DNA of 64,000 nt from Tamarix chinensis (GCA_030549775.1 CM060175.1:108058688-108122687); one strand, 5' to 3'. Shown: positions 15,201-26,045, counted from the first letter of the stretch. Numbers and translations: made by a program. Notes: generated by a model not told the origin, from the sequence alone.

Positions 15201-18200
15201 CACCGGTTGCATGGTTGTAATGTCATTTTGGCTTAGGTTGGATTGGGCGGCAGTTTGCCGCTGTCTATCCTCTTTCCTTTATTAAATTTGATTTTCAATA
15301 AATAAATAAAAAATATATATCACCGATTGCATTTGTGGAAATAGTTATTCTGTACCATCGAGTTATTCTTGAAATTGGTTCTATGCCTCAGTGCAAATTG
15401 CATACAAGTAGCTGTGGACATTGCTTGTAGGTGTAGGTGTGTATACAAGTGCAAGAGAAAAAGAGAGAAAGAGGTGGAATAAATCAATAAGTGTCTGGGA
15501 GATGTTACTGAACTTACAAAACAAATTCTTTCCTTCACATTCAGCCCATCATCCATCCCTGCCACTTTCAGGTATATCAACCTGACATTTCCAAAGAAGT
15601 AATCAGAAGAAGAGGATGATAGATGTGAGGGTTGTTTCTGGTTCAAATATCCGATATTTTGGAATCGGATATCTGAAAATGATATTTGATATTTGATTTG
15701 AAATTTCGAATATCCGAATTTTCGGATCGGATATCAAATATAAGTGATACTATCCGAATAAAAGTTTAAATATAAAAAAAAACACCAAATCACAAATATA
15801 TTTGATATTATCCAATCTGCTGAGCAAATATCCGATCCGATCAGCAAAATATCCGACTTGCTCAACAAATATCCGATGTTAAAACTAAAATTAAAGATGA
15901 TACATCACAATATTTAATTGGATTCTATTAAATCTAATTCTTTAAACTATATTACATCACCAATTCAGCAATTAATTTAACTTATCATAACTTATTCATA
16001 GAAATATAATCAAAATAAGAGTTAGGGTTTGGAAAAAAATATACCCACTGAAATCGGTCAAAACAGAGTCGGTAAATGGAGGTGGGGCTTCACTGGAGGT
16101 CGGAGAACATTTGCAGGTGGCAGACGCAGCTGGGGTAGCTGGTGGTGGCGAGGTGAGGTGGTATGTCATCAGCTACTGCCATCCGCTATCGTCTACTGGT
16201 GTGTTGGAGCGTGGAAGCGGTGGTGGTTTGCTGTGTTGTGGTCGAGTGGCGAGGTGGTATGGCGGTAGCATGGATAGATCAAAAATAAAGAGAAGACGTG
16301 GGAGCACGCAGGGAGCAGGAAGCACTGAAGCAGGAGATTGGAGCTGGGACTTAGGGGTTTCAAAATTAGTTTGCACCGTACAGAAAAAATGGGAAAGGAA
16401 GAGAGAGAGGAGGGGAAAAAAATAAGGAAGGGGTGGGTGACTGGGTGGGTAGGTTTATCGACACACAAAGTGTTTTTAATTTTTTTGTATAAATATCTAA
16501 AAGAGGAGTATATTAAAAATATAATTTCAACAAAATTAAATTTTGGTCCAAATAATAAATTAAGTAAAAATTATACACACACACATCTAAATTTATTTAC
16601 ATATAATTATATATAAAATAAAAAAAATTATAAAAAAATGTATAAATATTTTTCTTCCGGTCGTATATTATTTGTATTTATCGGATCAGATATCTAGTTT
16701 GTTTGACTTTTCGTTGATCAGATCGGATATTTGATTTGAAAAAAAAAATTGGATCGGTTATTTTTTTTTCGGATTAGATCACTTCGGATATCGAATCGAA
16801 TGAGCAAATATCGGATAATATAAACAGCCCTAGATGTGATATATAAAGCACCAGATTTGGTTCCTACTAGCATTTTTAGTTGAGGAGCAATTGTGGGCAA
16901 AAAATCACCAAACAAGCAAGCATTAAAGCAACATCTTCTCACACTGAAAGTGCAATTTTCAAGTTCTGGAAAGTAGATAACATGATAGGCAATGCTCTTT
17001 TACTAAGTGATTGAACCAGTTGGGCATAGACATCTTTATAAAACCCCCTGATCTCAACATAGTATATAATGGGGTTTCCCTTTTGGTAATGATGACAGCT
17101 CATGATTTGGAAGAGTAAGACGAAGATTTAAACGGAAACAAGCACCTGTGCCAAGCTTGCTCATAGCTGAATATTGAACTCTTCACAAGTTTGACCGTAG
17201 CCGCCTCTTCTGTATCATCTGTATAGTATGAAAAAATAATTACGTGATAATTTCTGATAACTATCTACGTCAAACTTGGATAGAAGTGGCATACCACTTC
17301 TCTGAAGGGCAGACAAGAATGACTCTTCACTTTTGGTGCTTGCGTAAATAATAAGAGGCTTTGCCTGGCATTTGACTGAAACAGTGGTCGAGATACAGGA
17401 AGAGAGAAATAATGGAGCATGCATAAACAAAGGAAAGTGGATGATGGAAAAGGAACTGTATAATTTGATTGAGAGTCCAATGCTCAAGTATATCAACATG
17501 AATTGAAAAGCTCATACCTAAGTCAATCGAGTCATAGGCAGTCCCATCCTCCCAGAGTTCAACAACATGAAGCTGTCGTATGCTTGTATCATAGTATGAA
17601 ACTCCAACTCTATAGATTAATAAAGTAATGTCATCACTAAACATTGTATCCAAGCTCTACGGTGAGCACGGCTAATTTTTCTGGTATACATTCAATATAA
17701 ACCCTACACTGTGACTCGACTGGATAAATTTTCTGCTGACCCTTCCCCAAAACAAAACAAATAAAGAAAGAGACCAAAAAACAAGGGAAATTTAAGATGA
17801 AGAGGATTACCTACGACCATGCATGACACAAGCCATGTAAACCTGCACCCAGAAGGCAAAAAGATAACTCAGAATTGTACACAACTACCAAATTGATTTG
17901 GAATTAGAAAGATGAAATCGCAACTTCATAACCAAGCAAATCCTGTACAATCACTTCTCTGAACCCCATATTAAGTCTTGAGATTATATGAACAATATGC
18001 TCATTTCTTCAGTTTCCCTAAACTCGTTAATCTATCCAATAGACCAAAAGCAAAAACAGAAAAAGGGGGGGTCATTTCTCTGAATACTTTGGAGCATTTG
18101 TAGTCGTCGGTAAAATTTACAGACAACACTACCGAGGCAAAAGAGATCGCCATCTCGCCCAACATTTCTGTCGGCATACAAACAGCGACCAAAATTCAAT

Positions 18201-18506
18201 CCATCACCACCAAAGTATGGATATCCAAAATTAAAAGTTCTTCAATGTCTTTAACCGTTCGTGTTGAAAGAGAAATCAATGACAAGGACAGTAGAAGAAC
18301 TGACCAAAATCGTACCTACAGCTTCAGTATATTGAAAACTCAACAGCGAATCAACGATATGCGTTAATCATCTCGGTGGATAAGACGCAAACTACTACGC
18401 TAGAGTATACTATCAGAATTAGGAATAATGTTAAAGAATATCGAAGAACATTAACCTGAGGTTCAGCTTCAGTTTCATCGACTTCCTCCATCATTTCCGA
18501 AGCCAT
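3220..18506 (-). CDS. MSH5: MutS homologue 5, meiotic crossover factor (complete, 34 exons)
   Basis: MSH5 pairs with MSH4 on recombination intermediates and promotes class I crossovers in meiosis. Exons in coding order: 18506-18456, 17842-17811, 17609-17518, 17375-17295, 17218-17146, 15581-15518, 13619-13465, 13310-13209, 13136-13109, 13034-13003, 12914-12857, 11818-11732, 11043-10987, 10705-10604, 10520-10476, 10366-10289, 10055-10005, 9911-9830, 9484-9411, 9323-9224, 9080-8984, 8886-8797, 8682-8618, 8532-8474, 6490-6414, 6345-6259, 6025-5964, 5831-5770, 4639-4586, 4495-4410, 4092-4061, 3989-3966, 3589-3474, 3315-3220. All use GT-AG. They sum to 2451 nt, in frame, giving 816 residues plus TAG. 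The N terminus ([20 protein letters not shown]) continues into [11 protein letters not shown], as in plant MSH5. The ATPase domain has Walker A GPNYSGKS (573-580), SEQSTFM and Walker [11 protein letters not shown] (648-657). The MutS mismatch-recognition domain I is absent, as expected for MSH5. No disabling lesion was found despite TE-filled introns. Confidence 0.95.
4949..5487. mobile_element. hAT-like non-autonomous element in MSH5 intron 28
   Basis: About 540 bases lie between the exons at 4586-4639 and 5770-5831. The left end reads TAGGGTTGTAAGTGAGCC. The right end, read on the other strand, is TAGTAGGGCTGTTGAGTTG. Inside are many GAGC/GCTC and CTTGTTTA words in both orientations, which is typical of plant hAT MITEs built on gagccaagctc sub-terminal repeats. 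No convincing 8-bp target duplication is left (tccataac against ctaataac at best). No coding capacity. Confidence 0.55.
6835..8270. repeat. AT-only low-complexity tract in MSH5 intron 24
   Basis: About 1.4 kb consists almost wholly of A and T, built from reshuffled blocks of ATTAATTATTAATA and TTATTATTAATT. It contains many short palindromes. It occupies most of the 1.98 kb intron between the exons at 6414-6490 and 8474-8532. No clear unit length and no TIRs were seen. It could be an AT-rich minisatellite or an eroded MITE cluster. Confidence 0.75.
13765..15316 (+). mobile_element. LINE (L1-type) 3' fragment, antisense in MSH5 intron 6
   Basis: On + there is the 3' part of a plant non-LTR retrotransposon ORF2, with frameshifts. 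Around 13840-14110 are the words [15 protein letters not shown] and [13 protein letters not shown], typical of the region between reverse transcriptase and the C-terminal zinc finger. From about 14820 there is an RNase H-like domain ([28 protein letters not shown]). It ends in an A-rich tail, aataaataaataaaaaa, at about 15296-15315. The reverse transcriptase itself is missing, so the copy is 5'-truncated, as is usual for LINEs. It lies opposite to MSH5 and stays inside the intron. A target duplication could not be fixed. Confidence 0.75.
15629..16830. mobile_element. 1.2 kb TIR element with target duplication in MSH5 intron 5
   Basis: The nine bases TAGATGTGA occur at 15620-15628 and again at 16831-16839, directly flanking the element. 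The ends read GGGTTGTTT and, on the other strand, GGGCTGTTT. The inner flanks are crowded with ATCCGATAT / ATATCGGAT words in both orientations (15650-15870 and 16680-16820), a sub-terminal repeat style typical of plant hAT elements. The middle (16080-16430) is GC-richer and has only short unconvincing ORFs. The nine-base duplication is one longer than the hAT norm, so the superfamily is not certain; MULE is the alternative. Confidence 0.75.
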
Positions 18507-18731
18507 ACCGGCGAGCGAGAGAGTTTTGTTCGCTATGGAACCAACCGGATGCAGTAAACGACTGACAAACTCGAGGCAACGATAATGACGATAGTCGGAG
18601 AGGGCTCGGTGATGAAGGGCGGGAGATTTGGGTCGTTATATAGGTTCTGACGCCATCGGTAAAATGTACCCATGCGGCCATGCCGCCTCATGCCCGGGCG
18701 AATTTTGTGCCGCGGAAATTTATTTGACATG
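18507..18731 (-). promoter_or_regulatory. MSH5: MSH5 5' UTR and core promoter
   Basis: Read on -, a TATA-like box CCTATATAACG lies at about 18635-18645, some 130 bases before the MSH5 ATG at 18504-18506. That fits a transcription start near 18600-18615. Just downstream is TCCCGCCC, which resembles an E2F-type word, but this is only suggestive. Everything from 18558 outward is copied again in inverted orientation at 19568-20076, so the TATA region exists twice. Confidence 0.6.
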
Positions 18732-19066
18732 ATCCAACCTTGATGATTCGACCGACCCGGCCGAAATTCGAACCGGCTTAATCATCTCGATGTTCTTTTT
18801 TTTTTTTTACCTTTTTTTCCAGAAGGTCGTGCATTTAATGAGATCATACTTCAATCATTAACACTACACGTCTAGTACAGAAATCATCTTGATCTACAAG
18901 CTCATAAATATCCCAATATTTTTTCCATGTTAAACAATATGGCAAACTCAAAAAGTTAATATAAAATACTTAATTAAATTAAACTTAACTCAACTGGCTA
19001 GTCTAAACAATTTAATACTTTAAAATTTTGTTTCTAATTTCGAATTTTTCCTTCTTTAATTAGGGG
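18558..19066. repeat. Inverted repeat arm A (MSH5 promoter and upstream)
   Basis: A base at position x pairs with the complement at 38634 minus x along the whole arm, against arm A' at 19568-20076. Only a handful of differences were noticed (for example ATCGTC here against ATCATC in the copy). The arm starts 52 bases before the MSH5 ATG and covers the TATA box. The 501 bases at 19067-19567 are the unique loop between the arms. Confidence 0.95.
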
Positions 19067-19567
19067 TAAAATCGTCATAATTTTATTATTGAAATTCATG
19101 TACTACAAGAGAAGCAATAGAGTTTGGCAAATTTCAAATTCATATGATCTCCCTATGACCATAATTAAACTTAGCATTACTACGTGACATTAATTTTCTT
19201 CGACTTTTGTGATACGTTGATAAGATCATATTTTGATATAACATATACTTATAATCTTATTTTATTTGAATAATATAGATAAATAATTATAATTTTATTC
19301 TTAAGTGATAATAATTATATAAATATTATTATTTGAGCTAAAATGATAATAATTAAGTATATACATAGTATAATTTTATTTATTAACTTTTAATAATTTT
19401 ATTTTATAAGTAAAGTATAAAAAGAATAAATAAGTAAATAATTTGGACCTTTGGACTAATGACCCAATGACTGATGCCCCAAAGGTCCAAAAACAAAAGC
19501 AGTAGTCATCAGTATAAGGAGTCGTAGAGCCAGCGCAGAGGGAGGAAAATAAAGAAAAAAAGGAGAA

Positions 19568-20076
19568 CCCCTAATTAAAGAAGGAAAAATTCGAAATTAG
19601 AAACAAAATTTTAAAGTATTAAATTGTTTAGACTAGCCAGTTGAGTTAAGTTTAATTTAATTAAGTATTTTATATTAACTTTTTGAGTTTGCCATATTGT
19701 TTAACATGGAAAAAATATTGGGATATTTATGAGCTTGTAGATCAAGATGATTTCTGTACTAGACGTGTAGTGTTAATGATTGAAGTATGATCTCATTAAA
19801 TGCACGACCTTCTGGAAAAAAAGGTAAAAAAAAAAAAAGAACATCGAGATGATTAAGCCGGTTCGAATTTCGGCCGGGTCGGTCGAATCATCAAGGTTGG
19901 ATCATGTCAAATAAATTTCCGCGGCACAAAATTCGCCCGGGCATGAGGCGGCATGGCCGCATGGGTACATTTTACCGATGGCGTCAGAACCTATATAACG
20001 ACCCAAATCTCCCGCCCTTCATCACCGAGCCCTCTCCGACTATCATCATTATCGTTGCCTCGAGTTTGTCAGTCGT
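19568..20076. repeat. Inverted repeat arm A' (reversed copy of the MSH5 promoter)
   Basis: This is the reverse complement of 18558-19066. It begins at an abrupt junction inside ..ggagaa|cccctaatt and ends at ..gtcagtcgt|caatggg, where the hAT-like element starts. It carries an intact copy of the MSH5 TATA region (cctatataacg near 19990), now pointing to the right, into the hAT element. Confidence 0.95.
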
Positions 20077-21001
20077 CAATGGGTCGGGTCTGGATCGGGT
20101 CCAGCGAGATCCAGACCCAGACCCGTTTATTTTAGAAGATCCAGACCCGGTCCAGACCCATCGGGTCTCAAAATTTCAGACCCAGACCCAGACCCGGCGG
20201 GTCCGGCGGATAATCGGGTCCTAAACGGGTCCTTAACGGGTCCAGACATTTTATGTACAAGAACATTACCCATTTACCTGTGAAGTGCGACGGTCGAACT
20301 TCGAAGACTCGAGTCACTCGACTCGAACGATTGGGAGCCTGAGAAGTGGGAGCTAGGAGCCTGGGCGTGGCGCACTGGAGGCGAGTCGGCTACGCGGCAT
20401 GGCCGTCTGGGGGGAGTCGGCACTTAGCAGCAGCCAGCAGGCCAGCACTCAGCAGCACACAGCAGCACTTGGCAGTTGGCAGCGGCGGAACTTTGAACTG
20501 AAGAGGTCGACGGTCGACACTCGAGTCTCGACTCTCGACAGCCAGCCAACCACTCAAGTCGATGGAGTATGGACGGCGTCAGTCACGGCTGATGGGCGAC
20601 GGCGCAAAATACAGAATGTCGCCGAGTGATTTGAGAGTTTGAGAATCGAGATTTGAGACTTGAGAGACAGAGTCACAGAGAGAGTGAGAGACTCTTCAGT
20701 TCAGTCTTCAGTCTTCGACTCTTCGGCGGGCGGGGCGGGATTCTTCCAAAGTTCCAATTCCATCCAGACCTAATAAGTAATAATATTAGGGTTTAATGAT
20801 AAATATAAAAAAAAAAAATTAAACGGGTCTGGGGCGGGTCTGGGTCTAAAATGATAGGATCCAAATCCAGACCCGTTTATTCAGGTCCAGATCCAGATCC
20901 GATCCAGACCCGCCGGGTCTAAAAATTGCAGATCCAGACCCTATATTAACGGGTCGGGTCCTTCGGGTCTGGGCCGGGTCCTGGACCCATTGCCATCTCT
21001 A
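20077..21001. mobile_element. hAT-like non-autonomous element between MSH5-promoter copies
   Basis: About 925 bases. The left end starts CAATGGGTCGGGTCTGG. The right end, read on the other strand, is TAGAGATGGCAATGGGTCC. Dense GGGTC / GACCC and CAGACCC words in both orientations fill the first and last 200 bases, the typical sub-terminal pattern of plant hAT elements with an AGAGATGGCAATGGG terminus. The left end lacks the outer nine or so bases (TAGAGATGG) present on the right. No matching 8-bp target duplication is seen. The GC-rich middle (20280-20760) has a short ORF at 20399-20629 with no recognisable domain, so the element looks non-autonomous. Confidence 0.75.
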
Positions 21002-21836
21002 GATCCAACCTTGATGATTCGACCGACCCGGCCGAAATTCGAACCGGCTTAATCATCTCGATGTTCTTTTTTTTTTTTACCTTTTTTTCCAGAAGGTCGT
21101 GCATTTAATGAGATCATACTTCAATCATTAACACTACACGTCTAGTACAGAAATCATCTTGATCTACAAGCTCATAAATATCCCAATATTTTTTCCATGT
21201 TAAACAATATGGCAAACTCAAAAAGTTAATATAAAATACTTAATTAAATTAAACTTAACTCAACTGGCTAGTCTAAACAATTTAATACTTTAAAATTTTG
21301 TTTCTAATTTCGAATTTTTCCTTCTTTAATTAGGGGTAAAATCGTCATAATTTTATTATTGAAATTCATGTACTACAAGAGAAGCAATAGAGTTTGGCAA
21401 ATTTCAAATTCATATGATCTCCCTATGACCATAATTAAACTTAGCATTACTACGTGACATTAATTTTCTTCGACTTTTGTGATACGTTGATAAGATCATA
21501 TTTTGATATAACATATACTTATAATCTTATATTATTTGAATAATATAGATAAATAATTATAATTTTATTCTTAAGTGATAATAATTATATAAATATTATT
21601 ATTTGAGCTAAAATGATAATAATTAAGTATATACATAGTATAATTTTATTTATTAACTTTTAATAATTTTATTTTATAAATAAAGTATAAAAAGAATAAA
21701 TAAGTAAATAATTTGGACCTTTGGACTAATGACCCAATGACTGATGCCCCAAAGGTCCAAAAACAAAAGCAGTAGTCATCAGTATAAGGAGTCGTAGAGC
21801 CAGCGCAGAGGGAGGAAAAGAAAGAAAAAAAGGAGA
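21002..21836. repeat. Direct third copy of the MSH5 upstream region
   Basis: This matches 18731-19567 in the same orientation, with an offset of 2271 bases (2270 after a one-base poly-T difference) and only scattered substitutions. It starts at the right end of the hAT element (gatccaacc) and stops matching at ..aaaaaggagaa, after which 21837 onward continues as unique sequence. It lacks the TATA box and 5' UTR present in the other two copies. Confidence 0.93.
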
Positions 21837-23414
21837 AGTGGAAAAAGAAAAAAAAAAAAAAGAGGTGATCAAAGAGTAAAGAAGAGCAGCAGTCAATCAG
21901 CCACACAAAAACAGAGAGGAGTAGGGGCTGACGTGGAGAAACGATAAAGAAAGAAAGAGAGCCATCAAAGATTGAAAGAAAGAAGAACTAAAGATGCAAA
22001 AGGACAGTCGAGCAGTGACATGGGACAGTTGTCAGGCAGTGCATGAAAAAAAACGTCAAAATATCATTTCTTAAAAATTTAGAAAATAAAAACAGCATGA
22101 AACGTATGTATACACATACATTATATATATATTTTTAAAAAGATTGAATCTACTGAAATTAAAAAAAAATTAAAATTAATACATATATTAATTAATTTTA
22201 ATCATTAATATTTTTTAATAAAAAAATTAATTAATTAATTTTAATATAAATTTTGATACCAAAAAATTTTCAGAAGGAAAAATATTTTTAGGACGGAGAT
22301 AGCACCGAAGTGTCGTTTCCGTGCATAAGAGTCGTCAGGTACTACACGAAATCATAGAAAACAAGGGCAACAGAAGGAATCAACGTTGTAGAGAAGTTAG
22401 AGAGGAACGATAACAAGGAAAAAAATGCCACAAGGCACAAAAATCATGAAAAAGGGAGAGGCTGCACAGAAAAGTTAGTGGGGTTGGAGAACGAGAAACA
22501 AAGAGAGCCAGCGATGAGGGCTGACGGTAGTGGCGCATCAGGGCCTAAAAGGAAAAAAAGAAATTGCTCGGAAATCAAAGGCCAACAGAGAGAGAAGTAG
22601 AGAGGAAAATTTTATCCAAAAAAATTTATTTCATATGAAATTAATTACTTTTTCATCTTAATAAATTTTTAATCTTTCATTTATAATTAATTTCAATTAT
22701 TTCTTTCTCTATTTTTAATTTATATTTGGATTATATATTTATGTGTATTTAATTCGATAATTATGACTGAGTAATTTTTTATTGTTGGAGAATAGACTGA
22801 TATTATTATTACCTTTTTTTTTTCGTGAGATTTTTTTTGAATTTATTTTAATTGCTATTGTTTATATATATATATATATTTCTTTCAAGTATAATTTATA
22901 TAGCGCATACCTTGTTCTGGTTTCCTCATAGTAACAATATGTAGGATTATTTACCTGCTATGTGGCCATATAAATATACTAGAATTTATATATATAAATT
23001 GCAGCTAGGTTAGATAATAATTCACCTAATAGTTTTATGATTCTAGCCGAAGTAGTAAAACATTTAGATACATGTAGGTCAAATAAGAGAAATACAGGTA
23101 TACATGCTTAGTGTACTAGTCTGGCTACTTAGATTGACATCATTCCAATTATACTTAATGCATTAAATATAGTTAAATATAGGAGTCATTTGTTGCTACT
23201 ATACTATTAATATTTAATAGGATTAATATTGATGCTTTGTCATATTAATTATTTTAAGAAAGTAATATAAAGTGTATAGACCCGTTTTTTATATACAACT
23301 TGGGAGATCTCTTTCTCATGATTAAATAATGACTTAGAAATTATTATTATATTTTGACCTAATCTAGTGGTGGATTTCGATTTTCCTAACGTATTTATCA
23401 TATATGCGGTTATC

Positions 23415-23454
<40 letters not shown>

Positions 23455-24053
23455 TTATTTATTACTTTTATTACTTTATTATTTTCTAATTTTATAATCC
23501 CCATTAGTGTTTTTCTTATTTATTTATTTTGTGTAATTTAGAGTTTTTATTTTTATTATTTTTAAGTTAGTTAAATAAGGGTGAGTCTTCTCAATCCTTG
23601 ATATAGAATGATACCCTTATTTACCAGTACTAAAATTGTCAACGAGAGAGTTTAAATTACTTGTCGACTACGGTCACACCAATTTTTTATGCCATTGCCG
23701 GAAATTGGTAATTTTGCGTGTCAACTACGGCAACACCAATTTTTTACATGCGTTGTCGGGGATTGGTAACTTTGCCAATATTTTACTAGCATTTTTTTTA
23801 GTATTGTGTGTGTTTTCTTTTTATCTAGTGCGGTTTACTCGGTTAAAGTGTTTCTCTTATTTCAAGTTTCCACTGGTGAATGTATATGAGAGGAAAACCA
23901 CAATGAGAGCTAATACTGGTGAATCTTGAGTTAGAGAGAACCATTCGAGCAATTGGAAAGTTAAGAATTTCTAGTTATTCTTCATCACCAAAACTCGAAG
24001 AAAAGCATTTTGGTTTTACATCATCACCAAAAGAGCCCATCTACTTCACTCAT
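21837..24053 (+). mobile_element. Ty3/gypsy (Athila/Tat-like) LTR and leader, decayed
   Basis: Positions 22700-23290 share long diverged matches with 36640-37200, including tatataaattgca..ctaggttagataa, cacctaatagttttatgattctag and agaaagtaatataaagtgt. These are probably the two LTRs of one element. From 23640 a leader follows with two cacaccaattttttatgccattgccgg-like phrases and tgcgttgtcggggattgg, a phrase typical of the region after the LTR of Athila/Tat elements. Gag begins at 24054. The LTR start was not located. Positions 22023-22290 are AT-rich with no feature I can name, and 23419-23453 is a (TTA)n microsatellite. Confidence 0.6.
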
Positions 24054-24155
24054 ATGGCAACTAATAGGAGTTTACGGGAGCTAGCCACCCATAACATATC
24101 TGAAGCTGTACCTATGTGCATAGGCTGCCCTCAGCCTGCTAATGGGAAGGGAAAG

Positions 24156-24877
24156 TGTAACACCCCAAAATTTACTATTTTTTTTAAGCGGAAGCAATTA
24201 AATGAAAAACAATGAATTTTGGAGATGTTACCACCACACTTAGTACTAGACCGATTCACTCCGACCGTTCCAGTACCAAGTGCTAAGGCTAAAAAGATTA
24301 TTTTCAAACTTAAATTGAGAGTTCATAAAATGAATTAAAAAGATCATAACATAGAAATCAAAGTACGCATAAAAAGTTTATAATCAATAATAAGATAGAA
24401 ATCAGAGTGCAAAATCAAAATTCCTCGAAGGGAATAATCTTACAATCGATAAAAGATTTAATTGAAATACTCAATACAAGGTAATAAATCATAAAAGGGT
24501 AAATAGGATACAAAATAAATACAGAAGGAATAAATCGCATCAAGAGTATATACGACCACGACACTCTCGAACTTGGAGCCAAAAATGCTCAATACACAGC
24601 TCCGCCTGATGTCACGCCCACCTGCACAAAGTCAAAAGGGCCTAATTTATTCCCTCTTATTTAAATAAAATAATTTATTTAATTAATTTCCAAAACAAAA
24701 TCCTTAATTAGCTAAAATACCCAAAATTTTTCTAATTAAAAATACTTATAAATTTCTTTCTTAATTTGCCCTAACTAATTCCTTTTTATTTTAATAAAAA
24801 TAATTTATTTAATTAATTTCCCTAATAAAACCTTATTTAACTATAATTTTTAAAATTAGAATTTTCAAGGCATTTCA
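24156..24877 (+). mobile_element. Internally deleted long-LTR-family insertion E1 (722 bp)
   Basis: It starts TGTAACACCCCAAAATTTAC and ends caaggcatttca. It is flanked by gaaag and aaaag, a five-base target duplication with one mismatch. Its first about 480 bases match the start of E2 (24912 on) and its last about 240 match the end of E2 (about 30255-30494). The central about 4.9 kb of E2 is absent. It sits inside gag. Confidence 0.8.
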
Positions 24878-25695
24878 AAAAGACTTCAAGTTAAAATCTA
24901 GCCTACTTCATTGTAACACCCCAAAATTCACTAAATCTTTTTTTTCAAAAGCGAAAGAATTTAAAATTTAAAATATGTGAATTCTAGGGATGTTACCGCC
25001 ACACTTATTACCAGACTGGTTCACTCCGACCGTTCCAATACCAAGTGCTAAGGCTAAAATATTATTTTCAAACTTAAACTGAGAGTTCATAAAATGAATT
25101 AAAAGATCATAACAAAGAAATCAGAGTATGAATAAAGGTTTACAAACCAATAGAGTAAAATCAATCATAAGATAGAAATCAGAATGCGAAGTCAAAATTT
25201 CTCGAAGGGAACAATCTTACAATCGAAAAAGGTTTATTTAAAATACCCAATACTAGTAATGAATCAAAAAGGGTAAATCAGGTACAAAAGAAATAACACA
25301 CGGACATAAATCCCATAAATAATGAATATGGCCACGACACTCTCGAACTTGAGCCAACCACAAGCTCAACACTCAGCCCTACCGGATGTCTCGACAACCT
25401 ACACAAAGTCAGAAGGGCTTACTACTCATGGGAATGAGTAGCACCTATGAAAAGGGTGATCAGTACGCTACATACTGAGTAAGGTAACTGAGCATTAAGG
25501 CCAACACACAAAATTATACAAATAATGCAGAAGGAATAAAAGAGCATAATCCATCATCATAATATAATATCATACAATCATTCGGGAAAGATACATAAAG
25601 GCCCATTTATAATTTGGATTAATTATTTAATTAATCTTTTATTGGAAGTCGATACACACCATGCCTTTTATCAAATCCATACGAGTATGGGAACT

Positions 25696-26045
25696 CCACT
25701 ATTATAGCCGGTGGACCAGAAACACACAGGGCATAAAGCTCCTGACCACTATTATAGCCGGTGGACCAGAATCTCACAAGGCATAAAGCTCTTGACCACT
25801 ATTATTCGCCGGTGGACCGGTCTGGCCCCTTCTCGCACGGTGTTCCACTGTAAGTAATTAGTATATTTCCAATGGCTTGACACAAATATGTTTGGTTTTA
25901 TTGAGCACAGAATCCCCCACTATTATAGCCGGTGGACTAGAAACGCACAGGTACAAAGCCTGACCACTATTATTACCGGTGGACCTGTTACACATAGGAC
26001 ATCATACCCTAACCACTATTATTCGCTGGTGGACCGGTCTGGGCC
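25696..26045 (+). repeat. Hairpin tandem array in the long LTR (6 units)
   Basis: Six units carry CCACTATTATAGCCGGTGGA or close variants, starting at about 25696, 25746, 25796, 25917, 25964 and 26013. The units are about 50 bases apart and form two blocks of three. The CCAC..GTGG ends are self-complementary and could form a short stem. Diverged versions with the same core recur in the related LTR copies at 34360-34760 and, reversed, at 61720-61920. Confidence 0.85.

Noticed and set aside
18475..18730. Minus-strand ORFs just upstream of MSH5 (and their copies at 19904-20224) as uORFs or a small gene
   Set aside because: Their ATGs (18730, 18681) lie upstream of the TATA-like box at about 18640, so they are probably not in the MSH5 transcript. 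They recur only because the promoter is duplicated, and they resemble no protein.
20399..20629. 76-codon ORF inside the hAT-like element as a transposase remnant
   Set aside because: It is Ser/Gln/Thr-rich without any hAT dimerisation or DDE motif, in a GC-rich filler region.
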